From assembly GCF_026151205.1 (NCBI RefSeq), contig NC_087076.1, forward strand, positions 13,625,675 through 13,689,674: a DNA stretch of 64,000 nucleotides, given 5' to 3'. Positions within the stretch are counted from its first letter, which is position 1; every line of letters begins with the position of its first letter. The position numbers and the translations under genes were made by a program. This document shows, one piece after another, positions 55,401 through 64,000 of this stretch. Source of the DNA: Bolinopsis microptera (lineage: Eukaryota > Ctenophora > Tentaculata > Lobata > Bolinopsidae). A model generated the notes under the pieces. The model saw only the letters and a program-made list of their open reading frames with translations, did no database searches and was not told the DNA's origin.

Positions 55401-58400
55401 ACCAGCACTGTTTCAAGTGTCCTACAAACAGCACTTCACCTGTAGGTTCTACTCACTGTAACTGTCCAGCAGGTTACTATTTCCTATCGCTGACAACACT
55501 GGAAGCGCGCTGTAGTATCTGTCCGCCTAACTCCTACAGCACAGAGGGAGCGCTAAAATGTGCAACCTGTGCGCCAGGATCCAGTTCTACAGCTGGATCA
55601 GAACAGTGTGAGTGCGATGGTGGACTTTACTGGGAGGATGGAGTCTGCAAGGGCTGCAGTGCTGGGTTTTACAGCTACTCTGGTGCTACAGAGTGCTTCA
55701 AATGTCCAGGAAATCTCACATCTAACGAGATTCAATCGTTCTGTACCTGTCTGCCTGGTTCCTACTGGAGAGTGGAGGAGAGGAACTGTGTCCAGTGTTC
55801 AGAGGACCATTACTCAGACAGTGGTAACAACACACAGTGCACACCATGTCCTCAACATTCCACATCAACCCCGGGATCTACCACATGTAGTTGTAAAGCA
55901 GGCTACATACTGGTTAACAATACCAGATGTGAGCCGTGTTCTGAGAACTTTTACTCTACTGCTGGGTCTCTGAATTGTACAAGATGTCCTCACTTTACTG
56001 CTGCAAAACCAGCTTCAGGCAACTGTTACAGGTAATTCAATAATTGCAAGTTGTAAATCTAGGAGAAGTATTAGATCTATTCCCAAGAGTTTGAGATACC
56101 TAGTTAAAAAACAAGGCTATAATCGTTATTAGAGTGAGTGCAATAAGTTGTAACCCAATTCTTATTCTCCAGGTGCACTCTGGGAGAGTACTGGGAGAAT
56201 CACACATGTTACAAGTGTCCAGAAGATCTATACGGAGATGGGGTCCAATGTCACAAGTGTCCACCAGGGTTTAAAGTTGACAAAGGATTCTGTCACAAAG
56301 ATCTAACACAGAAAATAGTGGTCGCTGCGTTCATAGCACTGCTGACACTGGCTTGTATTTTGGTTGCAGTGGCGATCTTTTACCGTTACAGGGTAAGACG
56401 ATTTGATAATGAAAGAATCTCCTCTTATCATATTAGAATGAGCGAACTTTACATGAATCATGTGTAAAATATGCAAGTACAACAATTGCTATTGAATTTG
56501 AATCCTGAAGTAACAGAATCTCGAGCTACTGATCAAGCCAGATCAAGGTTCCATTGGTATACATAAACTTGGTGACGGGTGTACTTAAGTGGAGTAGCGG
56601 GGGGGGGGGGGGGGGGGGGGGAGTGTCTCTCTCAATTATAACCAACCAAGTTACATTGGGCACCATTAGAGTATTATAACTATTAAGTATTATATTATAT
56701 GTATTAAGTTTTGTTTTAAATCCTTATTAGTTTTCTAACGAAATCTTTGTAAAATATAACACAATTGAATTGTTCATAAACTTTTAAACAATTAGCTGAT
56801 TATTCTCTTAGTTTGCGTTAAGTTTGAGCAAAAATTGTACGTAATGTTTTCTTTGGTCTAACCTAATTGAATCCTACCATAATAATGTTATCAAATATCC
56901 AAGTTTTTAAAAAAGGTCCTACCCTGCAGTTCCACGGCTCAGTTTTGCAACCAGATTTGCTCACATTTTTTCTCCCATTTTGCGACCGGAAATGAAATTC
57001 AAAAATATTTCTCCGCACGGAGAAATATTTTTGATATGACCCAAAACTCCGCGAAAGCAGTTTTAACCTGGGCGCTTGCGTGGGACATTTCATTATAATG
57101 CGCCCACGTGCGCGCGCAAATCTGCGTGCAAATACCAACCGTGAAAACGTACATTGTAAACAAAACTGCTTTTGCGGAGTTTTGATTTTCAAAACTCATT
57201 GCGCGGAGTTTTGTGTCAAATCTGGTCGCAAAACTGAGCCGTGGAACTGGGCTGTAATTTCCACAAGAAAGAGCAGAAAACTTCCTTATCAAATACGATT
57301 TATATAAATCTGCATCTGCAAATTTACTGTCGACTAACATAAAGAATGACTTACTTGATGACGTTAGTTTTGGCTGAGGAGGGGCACTTAGCGAGGATAC
57401 ACTCTTCAGCTTGGCCAGGTACTCGATACACGACGTGTCACACCCTGCTTCCTGTAACGTTGGTGGCATGTTACTTGGCATGTTACTTGGCATGTTACTT
57501 GGCATGTTACTTGGCATGTTACTTGGTATGTTACTTGGCATGTTACTTGGCATGTTACTTGGCATGTTACTTGGCATGTTACTTGGCATGTTACTTGGCA
57601 TGTTACTTGGCATGTTACTTGGCATGTTACTTGGTATGTTACTTGGCATGTTCAGCTTTAGAATTGAGAAAGTATGACTAGTATAGTAATGCCGTCATTA
57701 TGTGCAGTTATTTTATCTTATTTTATCAGTTGTAATATTATATGGACAACAATACTTTCTGATAAGAATAGCGGATATAAATAATATTTTTAAACGTTTT
57801 GGAGCCCATCCAGTTCAGACAACTGTTCATAACACGACTAGTAAAGATAAAAGAATTTAAAACATTTTGACTCTTTTTATATATTTATTCGATTTGCTGT
57901 ATATTAATTATATTATATATACAGTACTATTTTGTAAAAGTTTCATATCAATCAAATCAAAGAACAAATACTACAGTCACGGTCAAGACTCCCAACCCAG
58001 GTCCCACGATCTATACCGAGTCACACAATTAAACAAACAAAACAAACAAATCTAAAGATACCTGAAGAGGTACCTGAAATCTAAAGGTACCTGAAAAGGT
58101 ACCTGAAATCTAAAGGTACCTGAAGAGGTACCTGAAATCTAAAGGTACCTGAAGAGGTACCTGAAATCTAAAGGTACCTGAAGAGGTACCTGAAATTTAA
58201 AGGTACCTGAAGAGGTACCTGAAATCTAAAGGTACCTGAAGAGGTACCTGAAATCTAAAGGTACCTGAAGAGGTACCTGAAATTTAAAGGTACCTGAAGA
58301 GTATCGATATACTGCTGTAACTCGTTGTCAGGAAGATCAGAGGTACTTAGGTAGTAAATTACAAATAGTCTCAGTTTGTCCTCTGCTGTTCCTACGTTTG

Positions 58401-60565
58401 GGTTCTTCAGCGTCTGAAATTGTATTTAATAAATTAATAAAGCGTACTCCCTATTAACCTTATACTGCTGCATAAGGTAAATTATGGGGATATTAATAAT
58501 GTGTCATGCTGAATTATTTCTTTACGGTACCGGACCGGACTAACTAAACTTTGGACAAAATGGAGATACAATTTTCGCTTTTACCAAATGTTTTGAAGCA
58601 CACAAATAACATGGACTCACATCAAGGACACTTTCCTCGAGAGTTGTTTTTGTCATGATCTTCTCCTCTACTTCAAAGAACTTGTCGAGGTTCCTGGATC
58701 GTATACAGTCCGACAGAGCGGTTGCTATGTTGATGTGCATATCTACTCTTTTCTTCCGCTCCATCAACTCTGGGAATGAGAAAATAATATATCTAAATAC
58801 AGTAGCATTCAAACCTGATATGATAAAGCCTGATAGAGTACCGACACAGCACAACAATCATACGATAAATTGAGCTAAATTTTTGAATTATTTCGTTGGC
58901 AGTGAAGATTTGACAGTGAATTTGACAATTAAAGCTGTGCAAAACAATAAAGAAGAAACATTTTTCTCTCCTCTTCAGTGCAGTGCATCTAAAATTAAAT
59001 TGATTCTGACCTAGTTAATAGTTTACATTGGAGATATGGTTTTTAAAAGCCGATCCTACCTGGCAAAGAAGACACAGTGTTAGCTATCTGATCGTTAGCA
59101 TTCTCATCACCGCCTCCCATAACATCTTTCAGCCTCTTAATCTCCTGCTCTGCAGCTCTGCAAGCTTCTAGCTCCACATGCACTGCATCAGCTACTTCCG
59201 GAAACGGCTTCCCTAGATTAGGAGAAAGGAGGATTCAAAAAGTGAATATTTTATGAATATTTCACATATTTACGTCTTCAGTTTACAAATCAGTGAAACA
59301 CAAACATACTATGCGGGGGACTACAGACCCCCTCAAAGTCCTTTTCAACGTTACTACCAGGTTACATAGCACTCAATAAATGTATTTAATTGTAGTTGTG
59401 AAAATAGTCTAATATAATAATATTCTAATAAATCTTCTATACAAAGTTGTCTTTAAAAACGTTATAGTTGTTTAATGTTTACTCAGTTTTTTGCAAACCT
59501 TTATTTTTCGCCCAGAACGAGTCATCTGGTCCCAGATCATAGTTTTTAACTTTCTCCTCCACCTCAACCTTACAACGGTTCAAGTACAAATTAAACAAGT
59601 CATGTATCAGGGCTTGGTATGTCCATGTGTGATGTAAGGTAGAACAGATGTCCATGTTTCGATCTAAGAGTATCAGCAAGGGCCGCTGGAAACTTGTTAT
59701 TGCTTGGTCTTTAAACAGTTCTGAAATATTATTAGATTAAAAGATTAAAGTTTTGATGCAGGGTGTTATCAACTAAACATTTTGGATAGACTAGAAGCTA
59801 ATGCATGTAATGTGGTAAGAAGTTTCAGAATAATAACTTGACAATGATGAAGACTAGATTTGAATAATGATTAATATTTAGATGAGAGCTTTCACCTGAT
59901 TTAGGATCTCTTCTAGCATCCCTCATTTTCTTCTCTAACCGTTCAGCAACTATTTCTGCTGCATTACCCTTAGGACACCTTATCACAGGCAGCTCTCGAA
60001 GAGTGACAAACAGTGAAAAAACTGAATCAGTAATTGCATTGATACAATTTTCTATATCTGAATCTTTAGCATCAGGTCTGTTCAAAGCATAATAGCTGCA
60101 AGCTTCTGCATCGTAGGCTGAAACAGTAAACAAATTCTGCTCCAGCATACAAAAACTAAGATATTGATCAAAAATCTTCTCAACTCTTGCCACTGTGTCA
60201 CTCTCAATAGTGGCCTGAGCTAAGTCCTCCAACAACTGCCGAGAAACAGCTGTGATGAAATTGATGTAAAATTTCTCATACATCTGATTTTTGCAGTCCT
60301 GACTGATCAGATCAATGTTCTGTTTTGTGGGCATCACAAAGTACACAACTGGGACATCGGGGATTGGGTCTCGTTTGTCTGCTACAAGCAGGTTTAGAGT
60401 AACCCCACATTCCCTTAGCTCCTTTACTGTTAGAAGCGGGGCAATTATATCTCGACCATACTCATCAAACACAAGGATTTTCCATGTGCTGTTTGATTTG
60501 GGAGAGTTCAGGTTGAGCATGTGTTTCACTGCATCAATCTGTCTTGCACGGACATCAGCGGCCAT
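49412..60565 (-). CDS. SCFD1: SCFD1 / Sly1, Sec1-family SNARE regulator
   Basis: Eight exons on the minus strand (59896-60565, 59499-59720, 59060-59212, 58621-58769, 58294-58413, 57355-57451, 53425-53663, 49412-49576) join in phase to 604 residues, close to the roughly 640 of animal Sly1. Recognisable segments are WKILVFDEYGRDIIAPLLTV, RPLLILLDRNMDICSTLHHT and WTYQALIHDLFNLYLNR (domain 2), EEKIMTKTTLEESVLD, RLFVIYYLSTSDLPDNELQQ, KFMMEGVKSLVVGHRKLPVT, and the C-terminal YVFVVGGGSYVEYQNLMTYA. Sly1 binds syntaxin-5 and promotes SNARE assembly in ER-Golgi transport. The CDS starts at 60565, and an acceptor-like TTTCAG lies 5 nt upstream. Only seven introns is few for an animal copy. Two other genes and three minisatellites lie inside its introns. 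Confidence 0.97.
50107..50384. mobile_element. 278-bp hAT-type MITE in an SCFD1 intron
   Basis: Left end CAATGACGTAACTTTG and right end (inverted) CAGTGGCGTAACAAAG are the widespread hAT-like terminus. An 8-bp target duplication with one mismatch flanks it (GTGTGACC at 50099, GTGTCACC at 50385). A poly-C run lies inside. Confidence 0.8.
50700..50705 (-). terminator. Polyadenylation signal of the nested membrane gene
   Basis: AATAAA on the minus strand, about 48 nt after the TAG stop. Another AATAAA overlaps the last three codons. Confidence 0.5.
50753..52279 (-). CDS. Intronless multi-span membrane protein nested in SCFD1 intron
   Basis: A single 508-codon frame without introns, in the last intron of SCFD1 and on the same strand. 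The N-terminus has a signal-like stretch (HTTLLMIFVLHCG). Hydrophobic spans follow at about residues 53-75 (ATLLIIGIILLLAFLGIT), 215-235, 275-295, 345-370 (ISYTILSKIVLSVLIHGI), 408-430 and 478-503 (LFALYCFPVLVLLIVFLYFI). Between spans 1 and 2 is a soluble region with an ERTVI-like basic patch. N-glycosylation sites (NISRT, NATLL) precede span 1. I do not recognise the family. It may be a retroposed or lineage-specific gene. An acceptor-like TATCAG ends 1 nt before the ATG, and AATAAA signals overlap the final codons and lie 48 nt after the stop. Confidence 0.8.
   Translation of the reverse strand: MIKAHTTLLMIFVLHCGDSKCNISRTDCVEVAGHAFHGVTDTWTASDSRYNATLLIIGIILLLAFLGITSGFLFMMEVLEVGFAKLFPNLSFGNNVCNMIKNPADPGSLFDKPKDHVYHIVPVNKRYNKKWGTEYPEGVYVLVEESEFQELKNIGQRTVIQHGQKRGIKVGDFQGGSYSPFPLVNGVEISAKDLIRKWKYLYLLPCSFRYENIVLRCVIAMLCSIFVCCDFSILKIAVDMHDVVLDLDLSYAMLLDNGSFVSRNVTRNSMANDKILVFGCFGAIKFPFFAFGTNMILGYRNKDKAASKLLKPLVSGIKIISEDFGELFMEYFFVDIYSFGDGISYTILSKIVLSVLIHGISGLKALFSYNSDYKMVKESKGSTLKISAPLVLKFIFSKRNIFKVEDKEVKIGNKLIVSFVVFTFLKVLFSCIVITRAFGVIYHNVTGYISENCFQVKYGRLMQTPLNWNCMNRIDRTLFALYCFPVLVLLIVFLYFITLMVNMNIIIK
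52521..52530 (-). promoter_or_regulatory. Possible TATA box of the nested membrane gene
   Basis: Minus-strand TATATAAATA, about 242 bp upstream of the ATG at 52279. The spacing resembles that of the four-helix membrane genes, but the surroundings are AT-rich, so chance is possible. Confidence 0.3.
53161..53248 (+). repeat. Short interspersed repeat G, copy in an SCFD1 intron
   Basis: ACCTGGGGACGGCCCAG and CCGAGCGCCGCCCAGTTAA match the family ends. The middle has diverged. Confidence 0.55.
53789..54325. repeat. Interspersed repeat family C, copy 2 (inverted)
   Basis: Reads ACCCGTGCCAACGGCCGGGA and ACTTCACTATCGCAGTTGAA at the left, ACCACCGGCCGCAGCCGATT in the middle and TCTTGAGATTATTAGTATT at the right. 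This is the reverse of 27640-28023. About 300 bp at 53860-54147, including a GAGA-rich run, are absent from the other copy. Confidence 0.75.
54556..56467 (+). CDS. Cysteine-rich, ephrin-receptor-like single-span membrane protein (frameshifted?), nested in SCFD1
   Basis: Exon 1 (54556-54616) encodes a signal peptide (SSILIFMILIIIGLG). Exon 2 (55102-56030) holds about six or seven GCC2/GCC3-type ephrin-receptor-like repeats, of the pattern CPAG..S..GST.C.C..GYY.....C..C. Exon 3 (56173-56467) adds another repeat, a transmembrane helix (IVVAAFIALLTLACILVAVA), a basic stop-transfer YRYRVRR and a short tail, or splices at the GGTAAG after YRYR. Joining exon 1 to exon 2 in phase meets TGA at 55176, while the frame of the repeats has TAA at 55163. 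As written, the start of exon 2 is therefore broken. A frameshift, a missed small exon or an assembly error is possible. It lies antisense inside SCFD1. The likely role is a cell-surface receptor or adhesion protein. The ligand is unknown. Confidence 0.72.
54617..54992. repeat. 43-44 bp minisatellite starting at a splice donor
   Basis: Eight to nine copies of GGTTATACTTTAACAG, (T)TTAATAAGGAAAC and ATTAGGTGGGTAGA. The first copy begins at the donor of exon 1 (GGATTAG|GTAGGTT). Every later unit carries the same ATTAG|GTGGGTA and an AACAG acceptor-like site. It fills most of the first intron of the receptor-like gene. Confidence 0.95.
56599..56622. repeat. Poly-G tract (about 22 G)
   Basis: The longest G homopolymer in the window. 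It lies just downstream of the receptor-like gene, inside an SCFD1 intron. Confidence 0.95.
56927..57249. mobile_element. 323-bp MITE with an internal perfect palindrome
   Basis: Ends CAGTTCCACGGCTCAGTTTT and AAAACTGAGCCGTGGAACTG are exact inverses. Inside, 57001-57032 is a perfect 32-bp palindrome (AAAAATATTTCTCCG and its inverse around CA), and AACTCCGCG../..GCGGAGTT pairs lie further in. No clear target duplication. Confidence 0.85.
57467..57652. repeat. 12-bp minisatellite abutting an SCFD1 splice acceptor
   Basis: About 15.5 copies of CATGTTACTTGG. On the SCFD1 strand the unit reads CCAAGTAACATG, and the array ends 15 bp before the acceptor of the exon at 57355-57451 (ACGTTACAG|GAAGCAGG). 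Because the period is a multiple of three, the array reads open on both strands; in the exon's frame it would encode MPSN repeats if retained. Confidence 0.97.
58051..58293. repeat. 29-bp minisatellite starting at an SCFD1 splice donor
   Basis: About 8.5 copies of GGTACCTGAAGAGGTACCTG plus AAATCTAAA. On the SCFD1 strand every unit contains CTTCAG|GTACCT, identical to the real exon-intron junction at 58294, as well as a TTTCAG|GTACCT site. The array starts exactly at the donor of the exon 58294-58413. Confidence 0.97.
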
Positions 60566-61340
60566 TTTTCCTGAAATTGTTCAGTTTTTTAAGGAGTTCT
60601 GTTTAATTGAGAATCTGAGTGAGTTTTTTATCCAAAAACGTCGTAATATTATCACTAAATTCATTTGTGTGTTCAGAGGATCAGAGGATAACATTTTTCC
60701 ACCCTGTGTATGGTGAAATTGAGCTTAATTATGTTTCACTTTTCTATCTTGCAATTGGTCAGAGCTTCTCGTGAACCTATGGCAAACATATTAGAAGTTT
60801 ACAATTGTTTTAGGTAGCTTAAGGGCTTTGTTGGTGCAGTGGTTGCTTAAAGGGACTCTTAATTGGTAGGTTGTAACTGGTCCAAGACCAGTTTATGTCA
60901 TCATTCCCAGAGGATGCGGTAAGGACTTGTATGCAAACTTCTCAAATCTAATCAGCTGAATGATCAGGAAATCTGTGATTGATGGTTACATGGGAGGGGT
61001 CCTGTCAAAAGATTTTGTTTTACTGTAAATATGAAATACTTATTCAATGAATATTCTTCAGTATGACTTCTGCACTGTCTATTATATAAGTGATAATATG
61101 ATATATATTTTTATGGCCCAAATGGCTCATATAATGTTTGGAGGACTTTGCCGCTTTGACGTGCCGAGCGAACAATCATTCTTGCTTCGCATTGAAGACA
61201 AGATCATTGCTCTGCGACATCGTCAATCAAATATAATGTATAAGACGCTTGACATGTTACTTGGAAGGCTGCAGATAGTGAGGATTGGGATAAAGTGAAC
61301 CTCTCTATTATATATACCGTTTCATGTAGTATAATAGATA
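60566..61340. other. Upstream region of SCFD1
   Basis: Holds the SCFD1 promoter and leader. No TATA box is obvious. A short frame at 61047-61298 (+) has no motif. Confidence 0.5.
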
Positions 61341-61655
61341 GTAGTCGGCCGGGTGGTGTAGTGGTAACACGATCGCCTCCCAACTCCCAAGCAGAAGACC
61401 CGAGTTCAAATCCGGTCGGATGCAAGTCGGCCAGTTACCAAGCTGTGATTTGGTACAGCTTCGGCTGGTGATACACACTCTCTGTCTCATAGGACTAACC
61501 CCCCTACAGCTAGTATAGTGCCTAGGCATAGAGTGGCTTAGGGTTACTGAAAAGGAGATAAGCACCTCAGGCCATCCCAACGTTCGGGAGAGACCTGCCC
61601 TTGTATCTTGTTTGTTGTATTCAAACAATATATAGATAATATCACAATTACCCTA
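61341..61655 (+). mobile_element. tRNA-derived SINE
   Basis: The head has RNA polymerase III promoter boxes: box A TGGTGTAGTGG at 61354-61364 and box B AGTTCAAATCC at 61403-61413. The D-arm GTG..TAGTGGTAA..CAC is intact. CTCCCAA is duplicated in the anticodon-arm region, and the arms do not close into a full cloverleaf, so this is not a working tRNA gene. A non-tRNA body of about 200 bp follows, with pieces repeated at 62281-62385 and 62869-62906. The head is most like tRNA-Gly. Confidence 0.85.
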
Positions 61656-62280
61656 TTTAAAAGTAACAAGAATTGCGCCCGTTGTTTCGTTTTGGCGGAC
61701 GCTAGATTTCCATTCACTATAACTATAAAAATAGGCTCTAATCAGCTCACTTCACAGTAATAATATTGATACACATCATATCAGTACACTATTATCTTAT
61801 TATACTACGCATGCCACGTACAAATTGGGCTTATTAAGTTATTACCTAATAAGTATACATTAAAATACACTCGCGCCGCGCATTCATTAGCTATGTATAC
61901 ATTACATCTCCGCAAGCAATACTTGCGCGCTGCACTGAGCGCTAGTTGACATGGTAACTAACGGAAGGAAGGAAGGAAGGACTGACGACATATTTAAACC
62001 CACCTACCTCGTTCTCCAAAATCCACGTTTTTCTGCAAAAACGTCCATTCGTAACCTTTCACTATTACCTTTTTACAAAAGGGTGAACGGAAAAAATCTG
62101 AGTAACTGAGGAACATTTTAAATAAACCTTTACAGTAAAAGTAGCCAAATGACAATCAATGCACTGGCTCTAAATTTATATCTAAAACTGCTATTTTGAC
62201 TGCACTGCCACTTTTCTTCCCTCTTTCTCCTCTAAGGGCAATAATTTTTGTTCTCAATAAGTCAAATCTTATTCTTTTGT
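61656..62280. other. Intergenic DNA, nothing recognisable
   Basis: A short (GGAA)n run at 61962-61979. No gene. Confidence 0.5.
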
Positions 62281-62385
62281 AGTATAATAGTGCCTTGTCA
62301 CAGAGTCGCTCAATGTTGCAGAAAAGGAAGTAAGCACCTCAGACCGTTTCAAACTTTAGGAGTGACCTGCCTTTGTATTTAAATA
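62281..62385 (+). repeat. SINE body fragment (diverged)
   Basis: AGTATAATAGTGCCTTG, AAGTAAGCACCTCAGACC and GAGTGACCTGCCTTTGTAT correspond to the SINE body at about 61515-61610. The tRNA-like head is missing. Confidence 0.7.
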
Positions 62386-64000
62386 ATTTGCACACTTTTC
62401 GTTTCCCCAAGTGGCTCCGTATATGAAGTTTTATTGTAGGCGCAGGTTATATCTCTACCGAAAGCACATCCAATTTGATACCTACAAATTACGATTTAAT
62501 ATAATAATAATATGTTTATAACTTGCTTCATTCTGCACTAAGTTGGCGTTCTACGACCAACATTGAACAGGGAATCGTTTAAGATCATTTTCGAGGCACC
62601 TCATCAAAAGCTACTCACAGGGGTGCTGAAACCAGGTCTTCGATCAAACGCTGCCATTTGTAGCCATTTGTCGCCAAAAGCAAATAACCTCATGACACAG
62701 TTGCTCTTGTCCAATGAAATTGCTGCATTATATAAGCCAAGCTCCGGATACGAACATGGGTAATTTAATTATGCATAATGACTTGCAAAATGCAGCAAAG
62801 GTTTCAGCAAAGGTTTAATTCGTTTGTATTCCTAAAACTTGTTCAAATATCGAAAGAATTATTCAAACAATATACACATAATATAACAATTACCCTATAT
62901 AATGGACACGTTCATTTGAGTTTGAGGATATTGGTAAACAAAAATAATAGCGTTTTTGACGATAGTGGCTTAATTTTGACATCTATTAAGGACACGTTTT
63001 TTTTAAGTGTGGTGAGTTGCTGATTTCACCTTTTTCAAAGTAGAGTGCACAAAATGAGGAAAAAGTCGCAATGCTTTTTAAAGTGCAACCATACATTTGT
63101 ACATAGGATGAAGTGAAAATATTCAGCAGTTGTGATTTGAAAAAACGAAGTGCCAGGCTCAAGCAGAATATGACTTATGAGCAATTAAACTGAGTGCCAA
63201 AAATCAGCAAACCATTTTAACCTCCAATTACCTAATTCCATTGATTTCGCCATATTTTGTTCAAATATTGTTCACATAACACTAGTAGATTGGAGCGAGT
63301 AACTGTTTTCAGCATTTTAGTCATTATTAGCAATTCCAGTAAGTGACAGAATCCAGCAAAAAGTCATTTTTATATCTGAATACGACTGCTCTATTGATGG
63401 TTCTTGTCAAAATATTAAAAAGATCAAGGCGTGACTGTGCTATTTTCTGGATAAGATAATGTTTGGTTGTGTCTTTAAACTTATTCTTACATGTCTATGT
63501 GCGAGCCATCAGCAAAAAGTCACACATGTATCAGCTTGAAATTTATCTTTTTTTAATTGATGAAATAAGTATCGAAATTTCAGTTCTCTTTTTCAGTCAC
63601 CTTATTGACTTTTAGATTGAAGGTGCCATTAATCAGTTAAAAGACGGCTTGAACTCTGTACTGCTTACACTCAATTATGTCCCGAGTGCCCAAATTCAGC
63701 ATATCAGTCATATAGATAAATGATGTAAAAAGACAAAAGTTGTCTATTTCTTGATCCATGGGTGTACAAGTGTTAGTTTAAGCATCTATTTCGAAAAGTA
63801 ATGTGTTCATAAAGGGGTCAAAAACAGATAATAATATTAGAGTGCCACTAATCAGCTGTAGTGACTGCTGCAGCCAGCGTGGGAATTACCAACTATTGTA
63901 AGTCAATATCAGCATTATTAATCATCTCAAACCACCAAATTGTTTATGTTGCAGATACGAATCTTAGTTTAGGTATATCCTGAAAATTTAGACAACAAAT
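62386..64000. other. Unassigned DNA at the right edge
   Basis: No gene is supported. At 62869-62906, ATTCAAACAATATA..CAATTACCCTAT matches the SINE tail region at 61618-61655. From about 63010 on, AATCAGCA, ATTCAGCA and GAGTGCC.. motifs recur at irregular spacing (63192, 63507, 63684, 63841 and others), possibly an old tandem or dispersed repeat that continues past the window. Confidence 0.4.

Noticed and set aside
56999-57649. A 216-codon minus-strand gene with MPSN repeats
   Set aside because: It is a read-through of an intronic minisatellite, one SCFD1 exon and a MITE. Splice sites and Sly1 homology define the real exon as 57355-57451.
57346-57681. Plus-strand frames encoding GMLL or CYLA repeats
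   Set aside because: They are translation of the 12-bp minisatellite. SCFD1 uses the other strand and the array is intronic.
54617-58293. CRISPR-like array (regular direct repeats)
   Set aside because: The units are contiguous without unique spacers, in a eukaryotic gene region. These are minisatellites.
61345-61418. Functional tRNA gene
   Set aside because: Box A and B are present, but the anticodon arm has a duplicated segment and the acceptor stem does not pair cleanly. A SINE body follows directly.

Overview
This is animal-type eukaryotic DNA: AT-rich, with genes split into many small exons by GT-AG introns, and heavily loaded with transposable elements and tandem repeats. No bacterial, plastid or mitochondrial features are visible. 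The species cannot be named from the sequence. A diverse early-branching or marine invertebrate fits the mixture seen: LINEs, an R2-like element encoding a restriction-like endonuclease, hAT-, mariner- and pogo-like MITEs, a tRNA-derived SINE, and genes with almost no leader sequence upstream of the ATG. A splice-acceptor-like AG lies 1 to 12 nt before nearly every recognised start codon, which hints at spliced-leader trans-splicing.

Layout, left to right. 1-2950: a 184-bp satellite that decays at its right edge. 3025-4870: an interspersed repeat, then three copies of a 325-bp tandem repeat. 5254-8508 (+): a POT/SLC15-type peptide transporter whose N-terminal exons are missing or lie further left. 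8743-9960: a decayed LINE. 10222-10536: two MITEs. 10999-12209 and 15478-16440 (-): tandem duplicate genes for a 145-residue four-helix membrane protein, with matching TATA-like sites. 17661-20622: a 5'-truncated LINE sitting in the centre of a palindrome and broken by a hAT-type MITE. 21378-33120: mostly repeats and several well-bounded MITEs, with no convincing host gene.

35242-39017 and 40078-47492 (+): two paralogous secreted proteins, probably GPI-anchored, with matching intron phases and an unrecognised domain. The second carries a full-length R2-like retrotransposon plus a truncated head-to-tail copy inside one intron. 49412-60565 (-): SCFD1/Sly1, a Golgi SNARE regulator, complete in eight exons. 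Its introns hold two further genes: an intronless six-helix membrane protein on the same strand and a cysteine-rich receptor-like gene on the opposite strand. 61341-64000: a tRNA-derived SINE, fragments of it, and unassigned DNA.

The genes do not form a pathway. The most unusual points are: (i) minisatellites that begin at or abut splice junctions in and around SCFD1; (ii) the nested intronless membrane gene; (iii) the paralogous probable GPI proteins of unknown family; (iv) the R2-like element whose long ORF has no in-frame ATG near its start; and (v) acceptor-like AGs just upstream of most ATGs.
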